Source of the DNA: Choricystis sp. odSpoLacu1
Taxonomy: Eukaryota; Chlorophyta; Trebouxiophyceae
DNA length: 64,000 nucleotides
Direction of reading: 5' to 3'
Assembly: GCA_958009055.1 (NCBI GenBank)
Contig: OY253652.1
Span: forward strand, 682,001 to 746,000
The notes beneath the pieces were generated by a model. That model had not been told where the DNA came from. It searched no databases and saw only the letters and a list, made by a program, of their open reading frames with translations. Positions 30,898 through 42,736 of the stretch are shown here, one piece after another. The translations under genes were made by a program, and so were the position numbers. Positions within the stretch are counted from its first letter, which is position 1. Every line of letters begins with the position of its first letter.

Positions 30898-33800
30898 TCA
30901 CTCCCTGCGCGCCGCCTTGGCGCCGCGCTTCAGGATGGCCACCCTCTCTCGCAGCGCGACCAGGTTGGTGGAGCCTGATGCTGCAGCCGGCGGCGGCGGC
31001 CCTGTCGCGGCCGTCAGTCTGACCGCCTCCACGCGCGTGCGCAGCTCGTCGAGCGACTGGTGCGCCGCGCTGGGCAGGGGCGTGGCAGCAGTTGCCGAGG
31101 GGGCCGCGGACGCGCCTCCCGTCCCCCCACTAATCCCAGCCTCAAACCGAGCATTGGCGCGCGCCACCCCGCGCGCCACGTACGCCCGAAAGTGGTCGGA
31201 CGCTTTGGCGAGGTGGGGGCCAAGGTCGAGCGTCGGGTGAGCGCGCGCAAACGCGGCCAGCGCGTCCAGGCCGGCCTCCGACGTCGTCTTGCACCCGATG
31301 AGGCGGAAGATGGTCGCCAGCTTGGCCTTGGACTCGGCGCCCGCGGTGGCGGCGGCAGGGGCGCGCAGCTGGGCAGCTCCATCGGCTTCTGCCGCCGCGA
31401 CCGCTGCTTCGGCCGCGTCACCGGGCGGCGCACCGATGACGCCCGCCCCCGCCAGGGTGGCCAGGTTGAGGTCGATGTAGGAGGCGAGGAGGTGGCCGGC
31501 GGGTATGTGGGCCGCGACCGCGTCGGCGCGCACCGCGTGGCCGCGCGCTTTGCACAGTTCATGCACCAGCGCTTTGACCGCGCGCAGGGAGGGGTCGTCC
31601 CCCGCGCCCCGGCGGCGCACGGCGTCCGGGCCCAGCGCGTCCAGCAGGGACGCGATGGCGGCCAGGGTGGCAGGCGCGTCAAGGTTGGCGCGCGCGGCAG
31701 CGTCGCCACCCCTACCCCCGCCCTCCGTCTGCAGCGCTTTGGTGGCTTTGGTCAGGCACTTGGCGGCCAGCTCGTCAAACCGTGCCCGTGCCGCGTCCCC
31801 CGCCGCCACCACGGTGGGTGGCGGTACTTCCAGCAACCGCACGAGCGCGGGCAGCGTCGCGCGCGGCGAGCCGCACTGTACCACGCGCAGCATGGCCACG
31901 TTGACCGCGCGCAGCAGCATACCGCCATCGGCGACGGCGTCCAGGGAGCCATCGAGGAGGCGGATGAGGAGGGAGGACGCGAGCGCGCGCACGGTGGGCG
32001 CGGTGACCGCGCGTGCGACGGCCGGCACCGCAAACGCGTGCATGACCGCGTTGAGCACGTACTTGGATGGGCGGGTGTCGCTGTCTGCACGCAGGGCGGC
32101 GTCGAAGGCGGGGGCGGCGCGCGCCGCCAGCGCGGCGACGACACCATCAGCTTCGGCCGCCAGCACGGCCAGCACGTCGGCAGGAGCCGCCCCGCCCGCC
32201 GCGTCGATGAGCTCGTAGCACAACGCTTTCATACCTTCCGTGGCGACGCCCAGGTCGGGGGAGGCCAGGTCGGCAACGCCTGCCGCCCACGGGGCGACCG
32301 CGTCGGCCGCGGAGGCGGCACCGCGCGGAGGCGCGGGCGTGACGGCGGCCAGGCCGCCAGGGGTGACCGCAGGGAAGGGAGTGGTAAGAGTGGGGCGCGC
32401 TACCGTGGGAGGTGGAGCCGGCGTGTTGGCCAGGGGCGGGCCGGGCGTGGGGGTGAGTGACGCGGGCGGCATCGGCGTGTGGGCGGTTGGCGGCGCAGGC
32501 ATCCGCGCCACCGTGGCCGGCGGCGCAGGTGTGCGTGTCTCGGCAAAGCTCGCCTGCGCACGAGCCGGCGTGCCGGCAGCTGCCGCCTCGTCAAACACAG
32601 ACGCGACGGCGGCGCGCGCCGCGCCCGCGAGCGGCCCCACCGCCCGCCACGCGGCGTCCGCGCCTTCCGCATCCACCAGGGCGGCCAGGGCGGCCAGGGC
32701 GGCCGCCCGCGTCGCGGGGTCGCGGTCGGCGGCCAGGGCGGCGACGGGGGCAAAGGGCGTGCCGCGCGCGCCGCGCGCGGCGCCCCGCGCGCGCCGCCTC
32801 GGCAGCCAGCGCCAGCCCTTCAGCCCGCACGCGGGCGGTTCTGCAGGACAGGGCGCCCGTGGCGGCGTCCAGCAGGCGGGCGGGGGGGGCGACGGGCAGG
32901 GCGGCGTCCAGCACGGCCTGCCAGCCGGCGCGCGCGCGCGCGCGCGTGCGTGCCGCCCGCGCCTTCCACTACTGCCGGCAGCAGGGCCCCCGCCTCCACC
33001 GACGACAGGGGCGCCCCCCGCCTCTGGAACGCGGCCAGCACGGCGGTGGCCAGACGCGCAGCAGCAGCAGCCAGGGTGGGCGGGGTCAGTGCGTCGCGCG
33101 CGGTGGCAGCGCACCAGCGCAGCAGCAGGTCGGCGCCGCCCAGCACGACGCCGTCGGCGTCGCCGCCGTCGGCCAGGGTGGCCAGGCAGGATGCCACGTC
33201 TGCTGAGGCCGCGGCGTCGCCGTCAAACAGGCGCTTGCACGCGTCGGCGGGGAGGAGGGGGCCCAGGTCGCGGCGCAGTGAGGCAAGCTCTTCTGACGGC
33301 GGCGGCGGCGGGCCGCCCGCGCGCGCGCGCGCAGGCGCGCCAGGCGGGCGTCCTTGGTGGCCCGCGCGTCGGCCAGCAGGGGTGGTGCGGGTTCAGGCTC
33401 CATGGCGATCGGCGGCGGCGCGGCCGGCCGAAGAGCAGCCACCGCGCGTGGCGCGACGGCCCTCCGCGCGTCGTCGACCGCGGCCGCGACGCCCGCCTTT
33501 TTCAACGCAGCTGCCAGCGCGTCGCGCGGCTCCACGCCCGCCGCCGCCGCGGCGGCGCGGTCGGGGCCCAGTTCTGCGACGACGGCGTGCACAATGGTCA
33601 CCGCCGCCGACCGGGCGGCGGCCGACTTGTCGGCGAGCCCCACGCCCGCGGCAGCGAGCGCGTCGCGCGGCGTGGTCGCCGCCGCGCGCGGCGCGACGCT
33701 GGCCACCCACGTCAGCGTGGCGGCGCGCGCGTCCCCCGGGCGGGCGGACACGGCGGCCTCGCACACGGCGGCGAGCACGCGGGTCGGGGCCGCGTCCAGC

Positions 33801-36800
33801 CAGGCGGTCAGCAGGCGCCCCGCGCCCGCGCGGACTGCTGCTTTTTTGTCAGCCAGCAGCGCGATCGCCGGCGCACGCAGGCACCCGCCCGCCGGCTCCC
33901 ACTCATCCCCCGCGGCGGCTGCCACCACGGCCGCCACGTGCAGGGCGCGCGCCACCAGGTTGGCGTTGGCGTCGGCCAGCCGCGCACGCAGCGCGGACGG
34001 GAGGCCGCCCAGGTCGGCGCCGCCGCGCACGCGGCCACCCGCCGCCGCCACCGCGTCCTCCACGTCGGCCAGGGCGGCGTTGCGGTCTTGCCAGGCGGGC
34101 GCATCGAAGCGGGCCAGCAGGGCGGGGGTGATGGCGGCGGAGATGGAGGCGCGCGGGAGGGAGGGTGGAGGTGGGGGGAGGGGGGAGGCAGTGGCGGTGA
34201 CGTCGGTGTCGTCATCGGCGGCCGCCACAGCTGGAGCAGCGACAGAGACGCAGACATCGCTGACGCCGCCGTCACCACCACCACGACCGCCCGTCTTCAC
34301 CACCAGCGTGGGGGCCGGCGGCGGCCCCGGCCGCGCCGCAAAGGCAGCATCCAGCGTCGCCGCGAGCGCGGGCTTGACACGCGCCTTGGCCGCGGCCGCC
34401 ACCGCGCCGCCCGCGTGCGCGTGCAGGGTGGCCAGCGCCGACACCGCGGCTTTGCGGCCATCAGGGGAGGGCGCGTCCGTGACGGCCAGCCACCAGTCCA
34501 GCAGGGAGGGCACGTGGAAGGATGAAACGCCAAACGCGTCGACCGCGGCCGAGGCCCAGGCCACGCCCTCGGCCGCGACTTTGGGCGACTTGGCCGCCCG
34601 CCCGCGCGCCGCCACGATGGCGCTGACGACTGTCGGGCCGCCTGCTTCTGAAAGAGCGGTCAACGCATCCCCAGCAGCGGTTTTGAGCTTGATGTCGGCG
34701 AGGCGGTCGGCCGCGCCGGCTGCCGCGCCCGCGACCGCGTCGCGCGGCAGGTGGGGCGCAGCGCGCGCGACCGCCGTCACCGCGGCCAGGGTGCGGCCCA
34801 CGACTTGGGCCACGGGGTCGGTCCAGCCGGGCAGCACGCACAGCGCGGGCAGCAGGGTGGAGGGGGGCAGCGAGGTCATGGCGCCGACCGCCTCCACAAC
34901 CGCGTCGGCCGCGGCGAGCCGCTCTTTCCACACTTTGGAGGTGAGGCCGGCCACGCCGTCGGCGCCGATCAGGGCGGACAAAGCGTCTTGTGCTTCTGCG
35001 GTGGACAGGGGGGATGGCAAGGAGCCATCATCAGCAGCGACGGTGGATGCCGGCTGTGGTTTGGCAACGGCCGCGAGCAGCGCCGCTGGCCGTGCCGCCG
35101 GCTTGGCCGCCATCGGTTTGGCCGCCGGCACAGTCACCCGCCCCACGGGCGCAGTGCCGTTGGTGGGGCGGGGCGCGAGCGGGCCCCGAGTGAGCTGGGG
35201 CAGCGATGGAGGCGGCGCGACCAGCGGCACGGCCGTGGCACCACTCGCCGCCTCTTGCCCCGCGGCCGCCACCCGCGCCCTCGCCTTGTCGTCCAGCGGC
35301 AGCGCCGCCAGAGCGCGAGCACCAGCCGGCCCAGCCGCCGCCGCCAGGGCCGCCAACGCAGCAGCGGCAGCAGCCCGCACCGCGGGTGTCGGTGCGCAGG
35401 CAGACGCCGCGACCGCGCCGCCGACCGCGGCCAGCGTTTTGGACGCGCCACCGCCGTCGCTGGCGCCCGCCACGCGCGCCAGCACGCGCAGCGCTGCCTC
35501 CCGGGCCATCGGGTTGGCGTGCCCCGCGGCCACCACCAGGTCGTCGGCCACGTCGGCGGGGGGCACGCAGCGCGTGAGGACGGCGGACAGCGCGTCGGCC
35601 GCGCGCGCGCGCGCACCGTCGCTTGCTTGTCCTTGAGTTTGGCCAGCAGCGGCGCCACCAGCGGGCGCGCCGACCCTCCCAGGTCGCGCCGCCCTCCGGT
35701 GGCGAGAGCTGCCACCAGGGCCGCCGCCTCAGCCACGCACGCCGCGTTGGCGTCGGTGGCCAGCACGGCGCGCGCGGCGCGCAGCGCGGGGTCCCACGCG
35801 GGCGTCACGGCCAGCCGCGGCGCGGCGGCGGCGGCCTCGGCGGCGGCGCGCAGCGCGTCCCGCCGGTCGGACCACTTGTTTGACCCTAGGGCGGTGTGGA
35901 AGGGGCGTCCCAGGGAGGCGGAGACGTCGGCAGGGGGGAGGATGGCGCACGGGTCGACGGTCAGAGGCGGCGGTGGTGCAGCCGCGGGTGCCGTCAACAC
36001 CGCATCCCCGCCGCCATCCACATCCATGCATGCGGTAGCTGCAGCAGCTTCCGCGTCCGCCTGCGCCTTTGTCTTGCGCGCGTGGGCGGGCGGCGGGGCG
36101 CCGGACGACAGCAGCACGTCCACGTCTTTCTTGGCCGCGTCGCCGACGGACGCGACGGACGCCCTCACAGCGGCGGCCCCAATCCATCTGCCCAGCTCGC
36201 CCGCCAGTTTTTTGGCACTGTCTCGTACGTCTCCCGACTTGGAGGCCAGCAGGAACGGCAGGGCAGCCAGGAGAGGGTCGGGCGGAAGACATGAAGGTCC
36301 ATACGCGGCCAGCACAGACCGCGCCGCCTCCACCGACGCAGCCGCCACCTTGTGGATGCGGTCTTTGGACGCCTCCACCAGGGCGGTCGCCACGTCGGCG
36401 CCGCCGCCGCCGCCGGCCAGCAGGACGAGGGCTTCAGTCGCGCGCGCGACGGTGGCGGGGCGCCCTTTCAACGCTTTTTTGGACAGGGCGGGGGCGAGCG
36501 ACGGGGCCAGCCTGTGGGTGTGGGTGGGTGTGAGGGTTCGTGTGGGTGAGAAGAGCGTGCTGGCGACGGTGGGGGCTGGGCCAGCCTCATGGTGTTCCAA
36601 TGGAGCAGCCGAAGGCGCGCGCGTTGCGCGCGCACCCCCTCCACCCTCCCTCCCTCTCCCTCTCACACGCCTCGTCGTGTCCGTCACAGACGCAGCCGTC
36701 AGCCAGGCGCACGCCGCGTCCAGCGCCCTGTCCAGCGCGGCCGCGTTAGCGTCGCCCGCGGCGCGGACCAACAGCTCACCCACGTCGGGCGGCGCGTCGC

Positions 36801-36939
36801 CCGCCTCGGCCGCGGTTTTGACCTCGGCATACGCCTCACACCGCACTTTCCACAGCTTGTGGGCCACGCGGTCGGGCAGGGGCAGGGTGCGGGCTGCCGC
36901 CAACGCGGCCGAGTCGTCAGGAGCGGAGGGCGCGTCCAT
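30898..36939 (-). CDS. XMAP215/MOR1-type TOG-domain microtubule protein, frame broken
   Basis: Microtubule plus-end polymerase/stabiliser of the XMAP215, ch-TOG and plant MOR1 family. The start is the ATG at 36939 (MDAPSAPDDSAALAAARTLP). An intron at about 36670-36512 separates the first part of TOG1; the exon 1 donor is not certain. Repeated HEAT/TOG segments are visible: LPDRVAHKLWKVRCEAY, LGSNKWSDRRDALRAA, LTSKVWKERLAAADAV and FDAPAWQDRNAALADVE. Each has the tryptophan and basic loop that bind tubulin. A Pro/Thr/Ala linker and a C-terminal helical domain (LGPHLAKASDHFRAYVARGV) follow. The frame changes at about 35600, 33315, 32940 and 32775, all in CG-dinucleotide-rich runs. Reading through them gives one protein of roughly 1950 residues. 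Confidence 0.85.
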
Positions 36940-36982
36940 CGGAGAAGGAAGGAGGGGGGATAGGAGAGGCCCCGGGCCAAGC

Positions 36983-37014
36983 GTGTGTGTATGTGTGTGT
37001 GTGTGTGTGTGTGT
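36983..37014. repeat. (GT)n microsatellite between divergent genes
   Basis: A nearly perfect GT/TG dinucleotide run with one interruption (GTAT). It sits in the shared upstream region of the TOG protein (start 36939, minus) and the cytochrome P450 (start 37186, plus). It could influence both promoters; no direct evidence. Confidence 0.85.
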
Positions 37015-37185
37015 TTCGTGACGAGGTGTGTGAACGGCTGGGGGAGGAAGCGGAGCGCCAGCCGAGGGCGCGGCCGAGAAGAAGAAACACGTCGTTCGTA
37101 GTGTGTGAGAGCACACTCGTCTCGACGTTTTCTTGCTCACTCCCCTCGCGCTCGAGCCGGCACACCCCACGCACGCTCCGCCAGC

Positions 37186-38988
37186 ATGCCGCTGCTGTCG
37201 CTGTCGCGCCCTGTCCCTGTGGGCGGCGGCGCCCGCTGCGCACGCGCGCTGGGGCTGCGCATGGCGCCACGTCGTGCACCCCTTGTCCCCGCCACCTCTG
37301 GCGGCTGCCCCCTCGGCTTTGGCGACGCCCTGGTGCCCGAGCCCGTGTCCAAGGTGGCGGACGCGGTGCTGCTGCCGCCCAACCTGGCCACCCTGCCGCG
37401 CCCGACGGGCGAGCGCTGGCTGCCTGTGGTGGGGGAAACGCTGGAGCATGCCGTGAACCACCTGGAGTGGGCTCACAAACGGTAAGACAAGGAGCTTTGA
37501 GGCGGGAAACGGGGGGGCAATGCGGGTTGAGGGAGGGCTGGCGGGCATTAGTAATGGGACGGCCGCGACACGCCGCCCCCGACGCGTCGGCCAACCCCCT
37601 CCCCACCTCTCCACAGCGTCACCAAGCACGGCCCCGTCTTTGCCTCCCACCTCGTCGGTTCCCCCTGCATCGTCGTCACCTCCGCCCCCGACATCGACGC
37701 CGTCATGCTGGGGGAGCACACCGTGACCGAGTGGTGGACGCCCCCCTCGTTTGTCACGCTGCTCGGCTCCGCGTCGGACGCGAGCGTCATGGCCGACAAG
37801 GCCGCCCACACCAAGCGTCGGCGCCAGCAGGCGACCGCATTCACGCCGGCTGCGCTGGCGTCGTACGCGCCGCGGGTGGAGGCTGCGACGCGCGGGGCGC
37901 TGGAGCGGTGGGCAGCTGCATGTGGGGGTGGTGCCTCCATCGAACTTGTGTCGTCACTGTCCGACCTGACGTTTGAGTATGCAGAGGCCACCGTCGTCGA
38001 CCTCGGCCTGGACGCCGCCTCCGCCGCCCGCACGCGCGAGCGGTGGACTGACTTCTCCAAAGCGTTGTTCACGTTCCCCATAGACCTGCCCGGCACCCCC
38101 TTCCGCCGCGCCCTGCGCGCCCGTGACGACGTCAAAGCCGCGCTCGCGGCCTCGGTCGCCGCCTACAAGTCCGCGTTCGAGGTGGGCGGCGTCCCCCCTG
38201 CCACCATGATGTCTTATTACATGGCCGCCCGTGCCGCTGACGGTGACCCGCTGTCCACGCTCGAACTCGCCGACACGGCCCTCGGTTTTTATTTGGCAGG
38301 TTATGACACGAGCCACAGCGCTCACATTGTTTTACTGGGCCTGCTCCCCTTCCTGGCGCCGCGCGTGCGCGCCGCGCTGGAAGCAGAGCAGCACGCCGTC
38401 GTCGCCACCCACGGCGACGCCCTGACCGCGGCCGCCCTGGCGGACATGAAGTATGCAGACGCCCTGTCCAAGGAGTGCCTGCGCATCCTGGGGCCGGCGG
38501 AGGGCCTGTTCCGCCGCGCCAAGACTGATTTCGCGCTCGGCGGCCGCCTCATCAAAGCGGGCGACGTTTTGTACACTTCGGCTCTGTACGCCAAAGCGAC
38601 GGACACGGCGCTGACGGCTGGCGGCAGCGACAGAGCCCTGCCCCTGCCGCCGCCCCACATGGATGCCAACGCGACGGCCGCATCGATCGTCCCCGAGCGC
38701 TGGCTCACCGGGTGCGACGAGCCCGCCCCCGCGGCCGGGGCGCGCGCGTTTAGCGTGGGGCGGCACTCGTGCCTGGGCGCGCCATTGTACTCGATGGAGG
38801 CCAAGGCCCTCATCGCAGTTGTCACGCGGGAGTACGACCTGTCGGTCGATGGCGACGCCGACGGCTGGGCGCCCACGTGGGCGGCGCAGGCGGCCGCGTT
38901 TCGGAAGGGGGTGCCGCTGCAGGCGCGCCTGACCAAGCGGCTGCATCCCATCGTGGCGGCGGGGGAGCGGCAGGCGGCGGCTGCTTGA
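37186..38988 (+). CDS. Cytochrome P450, CYP85-clan-like
   Basis: Exons 37186-37481 and 37617-38988, about 555 residues. Visible P450 signatures are the I-helix AGYDTSHSAHI near residue 326, the K-helix ECLR near 384, and the heme-binding loop FSVGRHSCLG (Cys near 483). The segments PTGERWLPVVGETLEH and FPIDLPGTPFRRALRARDDV resemble CYP85-clan enzymes (CYP26, CYP120, CYP707), which hydroxylate sterols, terpenoids or retinoids. The N-terminus is Pro/Arg/Ala-rich rather than a clear membrane anchor, so plastid import is possible. The substrate cannot be inferred. Divergent from the TOG gene. Confidence 0.9.
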
Positions 38989-39103
38989 GGGTTTGCTTTC
39001 TGTTTTGCGTTTTGATTATGTTGTAGCGGTGTTGAGAGGGAAAGAAAAGATGGGGGGGCGGTCGGTCGGTGGCGGACACTCCGTCGACCTTTCTTTGTTC
39101 CCG

Positions 39104-40096
39104 ATGCGGCGCACTCTCCTCCTGCTCTGCCTTCTCGCCGCGGCCGCCGCCACCGAAGACGCTGCACCCGATGATGAGGATGCCCCCGTCAAACCGGCGG
39201 GCGAGGTGGTGACGCTGACGGTGAGAGAGAAGAGGAGGAAAGGTCGATGGGTGGAGAGCGATGCGCGTTCACCGAAAAAACGCTCACTCTCACTATCTCT
39301 CGTCCCCGCCCACACAGGACGACAACTTTGACGAGCTCACATCGGAGCCCGGCAGCGAATGGCTGGTGGCGGTGGTGGCGCCCTGGTGCGTGGTCATTGT
39401 TTTTTCACGCGCGTGTGTTTTTCGGACGCCACCACCACAACAACGGCTCACACCCACGCCCACACCCAAACGCTCCCACAGGTGCACTCACTGCAAGCAG
39501 CTGGAACCCACGTGGCGCGCCGTCGCGTCCCGCCTGGCGGGGACCGTGTGTGTGGCCTCCGTCGACTCGACCAAGCAGAAAGCGTTGGCCTCCCGCTTTG
39601 GCGTGCGCGCGTTTCCATCCATCTACTTTTTGAGGGATGGGGAAGCATACGAGTACGGCAACCGGCCCAGGACGGAGGAAGAGGTGAGAGAGAGAGAGTG
39701 GGGAGAGGCAGGGGTAGAGCAAAACGGCGGTGCGCGGGTTCCCCTCTCTCACCTCCGCACACCACTCCCCAGATCATCGCTTTCGCCCAAGGCGGCTGGA
39801 TCGATCTCTATCCCCTCCCCTCCCACCGCGCCCCCAACTCCGGCCTCGGGCGCGCCCTGGGCGCGCTCGCGGCCGCGCCGTCCACCCTGGCGCGCGCCTA
39901 CACCCACCTGCACCACACCCGCGGCTGGCCCGCCCTGGCCGCGGTGGGCGCCTTGCTGGCGGGGCCCGTGGCGGTGGGGCTGGCCTTTGTGGCGGTGATG
40001 GACGTGGTGGTGACGCGAAACGCGGTGGCGGCGGCAAAGCGCGCGCGCGCGTCGGCGGACGCGGCGGCGGTGGCAGCCCGGCCGCACGCGGATTGA
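39104..40096 (+). CDS. TMX-like membrane thioredoxin (ER), active site CTHC
   Basis: Exons 39104-39220, 39318-39385, 39482-39683, 39773-40096, about 236 residues. The signal peptide MRRTLLLLCLLAAAAA is followed by a single thioredoxin domain, DDNFDELTSEPGSEW, then APWCTHCKQLEPTW with the redox pair split by an intron inside the Trp codon, and FGVRAFPSIYFL with the cis-Pro. A transmembrane helix (AVGALLAGPVAVGLAFVAV) and a short basic cytosolic tail follow. The layout matches TMX1-type protein disulfide isomerases of the ER. The usual dipeptide between the cysteines is GH, PH or PA; here it is TH. Confidence 0.87.
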
Positions 40097-40285
40097 GTGG
40101 CATGGGGAGAGAGAGAGAAGGGGGTGAATATGGAGTGCGTGTGTAGACAAAGAAAGGGTTAGAAACAAGAGAGCCTAACGATGAAACGCCCGCCACCCGA
40201 GGACCCGCCGTGCCTTCCCTAGCGCACACGCGTGCCGCAGCCCCCAAGCTGCTTGGGGGCTCCCGTCACCTCCACTCTCTCTCTC

Positions 40286-40960
40286 TCACTCGCGGGCCGC
40301 CTGCAACCGGGCCACCAGGTCGGCCTTTTTGCCGGTCGTCGACAGGCCGGCCGCCTTCAACTCCGCTTTCAGCTGGGGCACCGTCAGCGCCGCCACCGGC
40401 TTGGCGGTTGCGACGGCAGAGGTGGCCACCACGACGGTGGCGACAGCGGTGGGCGAGGGACGGGGCGGAGAGGGGGCAGCAGGCGTCGGCGCGGTCGGGG
40501 CGGCAGAGACCTCTGCCACAGCCGCCGGCTGTGCGATCACCGCCGCCTCCGCATTCACATCCTCCTCCACCACGGTGGCAGGGGCGTCCCACCCGTCCGT
40601 CACGCGCACCGCCGCGCCGCGCGCGGCGACGGCGACGTTGGCGCCCGGCGCCCACTTGACGACGCTGCCGTCGTCGGTGCGCAGCTCCACAAACTTGAAC
40701 TCCAGTCCCGGGGCAGCGCCCTCCACCTCCAGCTCCCCCTGCCACACGTCGCCCTCGCTCCACTGCAGCAGGGCGGCGCGGGACGGGTCCCACTCGCCGA
40801 GCGCGGGAGCGTCGCCGACGAGAGCGACCGCGTGGCCGTAGGGCACGCGCCGCTGCACGGTGACTTGGAGGCGGGTGGTGCGGGGACGGGTGGGGGCGGG
40901 GTTGGTGAAGGCGGCGACGCGGAGGGGGGCGCGCGCGGCGCGCGTCGGGGCGAACTGCAT
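40286..40960 (-). CDS. CBM20 starch-binding domain plus SAP domain protein
   Basis: Intronless, 224 residues. An N-terminal basic, Ala/Pro-rich segment (MQFAPTRAARAPLRVAAF) looks like a plastid transit peptide. A CBM20 module follows with VPYGHAVALVGDAPALGEWD and LEFKFVELRTDDGSVVKW, carrying the two aromatic starch-contact Trp positions. After an Ala/Pro/Val linker the C-terminus is a SAP motif, LTVPQLKAELKAAGLSTTGK followed by KADLVARL, usually a DNA- or RNA-binding helix-extension-helix. The pairing of a starch-binding and a nucleic-acid-type module is unusual; it could be a starch-granule or nucleoid-associated plastid protein. Both domain calls rest on pattern recognition. Confidence 0.75.
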   Translation of the reverse strand: MQFAPTRAARAPLRVAAFTNPAPTRPRTTRLQVTVQRRVPYGHAVALVGDAPALGEWDPSRAALLQWSEGDVWQGELEVEGAAPGLEFKFVELRTDDGSVVKWAPGANVAVAARGAAVRVTDGWDAPATVVEEDVNAEAAVIAQPAAVAEVSAAPTAPTPAAPSPPRPSPTAVATVVVATSAVATAKPVAALTVPQLKAELKAAGLSTTGKKADLVARLQAARE

Positions 40961-41329
40961 TGGGGTGGGTGGTTCGTGGCCCGAACGCGGGGAGCGTGTG
41001 GTTGTGCACGGATTGAGTTGGACCACACCAATCGGCAGGTGTGGGGGGTGCAGTCGGGGGGGAGGCTGCGTGTGGGCGGCGAGAGAGGCGGAACAGACAG
41101 AGACGTGTGCGAGACGGTCGACGGTCGAAAACGATTCAAAACGCACGCTTGCTGCCCTTTTCCCTTTCCGCTGGTGCGTGTGGCCGCCTATGTTTTCCTT
41201 GGCTTTCTGTGTATTGCACACTTGCACAGAAAAAGCATGTGACACAGCAGCCCCCCCCCCCAGCGCAGAGAAAAAAAGAAGAGGAAACAGAACAGAGAAA
41301 GCCGCGCGCCCACCACCTTCCTTCCTTTC
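40961..41329. other. Interval upstream of the CBM20-SAP gene
   Basis: Holds the presumed promoter and 5' UTR of the CBM20-SAP gene and the 3' flank of the proteasome gene. A poly-C run lies near 41250-41260 and an A-rich stretch near 41268-41300. No coding pattern is seen. Confidence 0.4.
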
Positions 41330-42506
41330 TCACACCGGCGTCTGCCCGTGCGCCGCGTGGGCGTCGGGGTCGGGGTAGTACTTGTAGAACAACGGCCCCA
41401 CATCCTCGCCCCGCACCTTGGTCCAGCCGTCTGCGGTCACGTGGTAGACCGACACGGTGCCCCCCGACACCGCGTCGCGGAACGTGGCGCCAAAGATGGA
41501 GCGTTGGGCCAGGTCGACGGCTTCGGCCACGCCCATGTCCCACCGGTACCCCGCGTCCAGGACGCCGTAGGCGTAGAGGGAGCCGGAGCCGACGGAGAAG
41601 ACGGTGCCCGACGTGCGCTGGCCGTCTGAGTCGACGTAATAGAGACCAGGCCCAGCCGCATCCCACCCCGCCACCATGGTGCCCACGGACAGACCCATGC
41701 CTTTGTAAGAGTACATGGTGTTGGCCAGCAGCTTGGAGGCGGCGCGCACCGTGATGCGGCGGCCGGAGGAGAGTTCGTGCAGGCGGCACTGCACGCCGAG
41801 GTTGCGCTGCCAGAACTGGCAGTCGGCGGCGCCGCCCGCCATGGTGCCCAGGAGGAAGGGGTTGATCTCGATCACCTTTTTGACGGTTTGGGAGGCTTTG
41901 CGTGTGGAGGGGGAGGGAGGGAAAAGGGGGTGAGCGGATGGTTTGGATGGGGCGCTCCTTCTTCTCTCTCGTACTTACGCACGCACGCCCCCCCACAACA
42001 CGCCCAAGCACGCTCGCGTGCACGACCCTGCCCCACCATCCCAACTCACAAATATAAGACCCCTGCGACGCGCGCGAGTCGACCGCGATGATGACGCCGC
42101 CCTGGAAGATGAAGCCCAGGGTGGTGGTGCCGTGGTTGGGCTTGACCATGGTGATGGCCTGGCGTTCAAAGGAGTCGAGCTGTGGGGTGGGAGGGAGAGG
42201 GAGGGAGGAGGGTCGGGGGAGGCAGCCGGCAGAGTGGGGACACCCGACGCGCGATGCGCGCATCGGTTTTTTTTGTCGCCTACGCCACGCGGTGCACGCA
42301 CACACGCACGCCACGCTGCCCCACACACACACAACCCCGCAACTCACATCCTGCACAGCCGGCAGCGCAAACGACGGCGGTGCCGCGCCCACCGCGTCCG
42401 CCAGCGCGGCGCCCGTGGCGCCCGACGTCGCTTCGGACGCGGCGCGCCCGCCCACGGTCAGGGGGGCGGCCGCGTCGAACCACTTCATGTCGAGGGCGGC
42501 GGCCAT
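41330..42506 (-). CDS. 20S proteasome subunit beta5
   Basis: Catalytic subunit with chymotrypsin-like activity. Exons 42506-42348, 42179-42050 and 41895-41330, about 284 residues. The propeptide of about 70 residues ends in MVKPNHG, and the mature chain starts [20 protein letters not shown], whose first Thr is the nucleophile. The next junction rebuilds [28 protein letters not shown] across intron 2 (conserved in all beta5 subunits). [18 protein letters not shown] follows. The C-terminus [18 protein letters not shown] is slightly extended. All three exons join in consistent phase. Confidence 0.95.
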
Positions 42507-42736
42507 GGTTGGGTGTGTGGGTGTGGGGGGAGGTGTGTGTGCTTTGCAAGCCGCCCGGTGTGTCGTCCGAGCGTCCGACCGTCCGAGCAAATGAAAGACG
42601 AGAGTGCTGCACTCGGCTTGCCGCGCTCTCCTTTCGGCCACAACCCCCTTTTCTTTCTTCATTTGTCCCGCCGCTCCGTTTCCCCGGAGCAGGCGTTCGC
42701 GCTCCACAAAACCACACACGCACACACCACCCGACC

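Noticed and set aside
32758..33330. Separate small genes in the broken part of the TOG protein
   Set aside because: Each open piece continues the same HEAT-like helical pattern and the breaks fall only in CG-rich runs. One gene with indels is simpler.
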